A program made the translations under genes and the position numbers. The notes under the pieces were generated by a model that did no database searches, was not told where the DNA came from, and saw only the letters and a list, made by a program, of their open reading frames with translations. 23,932 bases of DNA from an uncultured Collinsella sp. Lineage in GTDB: Bacteria; Actinomycetota; Coriobacteriia; Coriobacteriales; Coriobacteriaceae. Position 1 is the stretch's first letter; each line of letters begins with the position of its first letter. Below, one piece after another: positions 21,996 through 23,932 of the stretch. The stretch spans positions 1 to 23,932 of the forward strand of contig CABSYW010000036.1 of assembly GCA_902482035.1 (NCBI GenBank), read 5' to 3'.

Positions 21996-22013
21996 CTAAA
22001 TCATCCTCGACTT

Positions 22014-22088
22014 CATAAGTTGCGGTGAAATAGGGATTGATTTACGGCTTTAACCGCATAAACAGTCCCTATTTCACCGCAACTTATG
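22014..22088. repeat. 75-bp element with 23-bp perfect inverted arms
   Basis: Bases 22014-22036 and 22066-22088 are perfect 23-bp inverted complements (outer end CATAAGTTGC, inner end ATAGGGA), with a 29-base spacer that itself carries an ACGG/CCG mini-stem. It sits between two convergent genes. It could be a bidirectional transcription end, though no T-run is present, or a dispersed palindromic (REP/MITE-like) repeat. Confidence 0.85.
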
Positions 22089-22128
22089 AGAAGGGGTTGT
22101 GTGGCTATAAGGCCCCGTCCCAAATGGG

Positions 22129-22473
22129 CTACTCTTTGATGCTGGCGATGAGGGCGTCGGCTTTGGTGGCGATGACGTTGTTGATGTCGGCCTGCAGCTC
22201 CTCGTAGACCGCTATGGCTCGCTCGCCGGCGGGGGTGAGGGTGGATCCGCGGGCGCCGTCGCGCTCGATGAGCTTGCAGCCCAGCTGGCCTTCGGCTTCG
22301 TTCACAATGCGCCATGCCTTGGAATACGCCATGCCCATGCTCTTGGCGGCGCGGTTGAGCGAGTGCTCGCGGGAAATACCTTGCAGCAGCAAGACGCAGC
22401 CGTGGCCGAACACGCCCGGCAGATCCTTATCGCACGCTTGAATGACCAACTTTGCCGTCGTCTTGTACTCCAT
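22129..22473 (-). CDS. ModE N-terminal-type winged-helix regulator
   Basis: A 114-residue protein resembling the DNA-binding half of molybdate regulator ModE (LysR-like winged helix): SLNRAAKSMGMAYSKAWRIV, then VNEAEGQLGCKLIER, and GARGSTLTPAGERAIAVYEE. The C-terminal molybdate-binding (TOBE) domains are absent, so metal sensing is not supported. Such single-domain proteins are common near molybdenum and redox genes, but none is seen here. ATG 22473 is preferred over GTG 22482, which lies too close to GGGGAG. It is divergent from guaB. Confidence 0.8.
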   Translation of the reverse strand: MEYKTTAKLVIQACDKDLPGVFGHGCVLLLQGISREHSLNRAAKSMGMAYSKAWRIVNEAEGQLGCKLIERDGARGSTLTPAGERAIAVYEELQADINNVIATKADALIASIKE

Positions 22474-22558
22474 GTGCTCCACGTCTCCCCGCTAAAGTGT
22501 TTGCTGGGCAAACGCAAAGCCTGCGTCAAACCCTCGTGTGCTCTTCTTAAATCATGCA

Positions 22559-22662
22559 TTGTAGCAGTCAAAGTGCGTTAAGATACTTCCCCAGTATTGG
22601 GCGCCCAAGGTTGGGCTGGGTCCTACGAGGCCTGCAGCCGACCGGTCGCATGGAAAAAGGAG
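22559..22662 (+). promoter_or_regulatory. Candidate guaB promoter and ribosome binding site
   Basis: TTGTAG (22559-22564) and GATACT (22582-22587), 17 bases apart, form a plausible sigma-70-type promoter. The leader holds the palindrome GGGCGCCC near 22599-22606 and ends in AAAAAGGAG (22654-22662) before ATG 22667. I see no recognisable purine riboswitch. Confidence 0.4.
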
Positions 22663-22666
22663 AAAC

Positions 22667-23882
22667 ATGGCTACGTTCTTTCCCGGTGAGTCCCACACGT
22701 TTTCGGAGTATCTGCTGGTCCCTGGCTACTCGTCCTCGCAGTGCATCCCCAACAACGTCTCTCTTAAGACGCCGCTGACCCGCTTCAAGCGCGGTGAGAA
22801 GCCGGCAATCACCCTGAACATCCCCATGGTTTCCGCCATCATGCAGTCCGTCTCGGGCGTCGACATGGGTGTCGCGCTCGCTACCGAGGGTGGCCTGTCC
22901 TTCATTTACGGTTCCCAGAGCGCCGAGTCCGAGGCCGCTATGGTCAAGGCCGTCAAGGATCACAAGGCCGGCTTCGTTCAGTCCGATTCCACGCTGACCC
23001 CCGACATGACCATGGAGCAGGTCATCGAGCTCAAGGAGAAGACCGGTCACTCCACCATGCCGGTTACCGACGACGGCACTCCCAAGGGTAAGCTCCTGGG
23101 CATCGTCACCAGCCGTGACTATCGCCCCAGCCGCGATGACCACCAGACGAAGGTCTCCGAGTTCATGACCCCGCGTGAGCAGCTCATCGTGGGCGACAAG
23201 AACATCAGCCTCAAGGTTGCCAACGACGTCATCTGGGACAACAAGCTCAACGCCCTGCCCATCGTCGACGACTACGATCACCTGATGGGCATCGTCTTCC
23301 GCAAGGACTACGACAGCCACAAGACCAACCCCAACGAGCTGCTCGATAACGACAAGCGCTACATGGTCGGCGCCGGTATCAACACCCGCGACTATGCCGA
23401 GCGCGTGCCGCTGCTTATCGAGGCCGGCGCCGATGTCCTGTGCATCGACTCTTCTGAGGGCTTCAGCGAGTGGCAGAAGCGCACCATCGAGTGGATCCGC
23501 GCCAACTATGGCGAGGACGTCAAGGTCGGTGCCGGTAACGTCGTCGACGCCGAGGGCTTCCGCTTTTTGGCGGACTGCGGTGCCGACTTCATCAAGGTCG
23601 GTATCGGCGGTGGCTCCATCTGCATCACCCGTGAGACCAAGGGCATCGGCCGTGGCCAGGCCACCGCGCTGATCGACGTCTGCCGCGCTCGCGACGAGTA
23701 CTACGAGGAGACCGGCGTCTACGTGCCCGTGTGCTCCGACGGCGGCATCGTCTACGACTACCACATGACGCTCGCCCTTGCCATGGGTGCCGACTTTATG
23801 ATGCTGGGCCGCTACTTCGCCCGCTTTGACGAGAGCCCGACCGAGCGCGTCAACGTCAACGGTCAGTACATGAAGGAGTACT
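22667..23882 (+). CDS. guaB: IMP dehydrogenase (partial, Tritrichomonas-like type)
   Basis: IMPDH oxidises IMP to XMP with NAD+, the committed step of GMP synthesis. The first 405 residues are present; the full protein is about 500. Features: N-terminal barrel strand (IPMVSAIMQSVSGVDMG), a CBS pair at about residues 100-220 (TPDMTMEQVIELKEKTGHST; FMTPREQLIVGDKNIS), D-S-S-E-G at about 264, and catalytic Cys319 in GIGGGSICITRETKGIGRGQ. The Cys loop reads GGGSICITR rather than the usual bacterial GPGSICTTR, matching Tritrichomonas foetus IMPDH, with Cys at the same number. The gene is cut by adapter sequence at 23883, so the flap with its catalytic Arg-Tyr is missing. AAAAAGGAG supports ATG 22667. 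Confidence 0.95.
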
Positions 23883-23932
23883 CTGTCTCTTATACACATC
23901 TCCGAGCCCACGAGACTAAGGCGAATCTCGTA
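23883..23932 (+). other. Illumina Nextera read-2 adapter and i7 index (artefact)
   Basis: Bases 23883-23901 read CTGTCTCTTATACACATCT and 23902-23916 CCGAGCCCACGAGAC, the Nextera read-2 end. 23917-23924 is TAAGGCGA (index N701), followed by ATCTCGTA, the start of the P7 tail. Not genomic. Confidence 0.98.

Noticed and set aside
22129..22473. Full ModE molybdate sensor
   Set aside because: Only the winged-helix half is present; the molybdate-binding domains are missing.
22570..22666. Purine riboswitch before guaB
   Set aside because: The leader is under 100 bases and shows no purine riboswitch core; only a small GGGCGCCC palindrome.
22568..23911. 447-residue minus-strand open frame starting MGSEMCIRDR
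   Set aside because: Antisense of guaB, with a start supplied by the Nextera adapter.

Overview
The window looks like a chromosomal contig from a high-GC, Gram-positive gut actinobacterium of the Collinsella / Coriobacteriia type. This rests on GC-rich codon use, an RmlB plus fused RmlC-RmlD gene pair of actinobacterial style, a sucrose PTS with its hydrolase, and a polysaccharide operon with no outer-membrane genes. The genus is an inference from sequence style, not a database result. Both ends are not biological: bases 1-42 are an Illumina Nextera i5/read-1 adapter and bases 23883-23932 are the read-2/i7 adapter. Genomic sequence is therefore about 43-23882.

Region by region: (1) 43-1082 is AT-richer accessory DNA with a minus-strand nuclease-like hypothetical gene and a headless minus-strand gene fragment. 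(2) 1167-2071 holds rmlB and a fused rmlC-rmlD gene of the dTDP-rhamnose pathway. Both have lost their middle in frame, so neither can encode a normal enzyme. (3) 2204-5306 is an AT-rich defence island: an intact AbiH-type gene, a decayed second AbiH gene, and a tripartite toxin-antitoxin-chaperone (HigB-HigA-SecB-like) operon. The toxin frame is interrupted by TGA and a perfect inverted repeat sits just upstream. (4) 5462-16557 is one tightly coupled eight-gene operon. It encodes Pel-type polysaccharide genes (an SDR-fused PelD with a conserved c-di-GMP I-site, PelE, a PelA-like deacetylase, PelF, PelG), followed without a break by a CotH-kinase-like lipoprotein, a VTC-domain protein and a DUF4956 membrane protein. 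(5) 16693-20906 is a sucrose-use locus: LacI-type regulator, paired operator sites, PTS EIIBC and sucrose-6-phosphate hydrolase. (6) 21003-22473 has a PLP-fold gene that seems to lack its catalytic lysine, a 75-bp long inverted repeat, and a convergent ModE-like DNA-binding protein. (7) 22667 to the end is guaB (IMP dehydrogenase) of the Tritrichomonas-like type, cut off by the adapter.

How they work together: the main system is probably a cell-surface polysaccharide machine. PelF would polymerise, PelD/E/G would form the membrane complex and export path under c-di-GMP control, and the PelA-like protein would deacetylate the product. The CotH-VTC-DUF4956 module would be a co-expressed partner of unknown role. 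The sucrose genes form a regulated uptake-and-cleavage unit. The defence island appears partly degraded, with a silent toxin and one dead AbiH copy.
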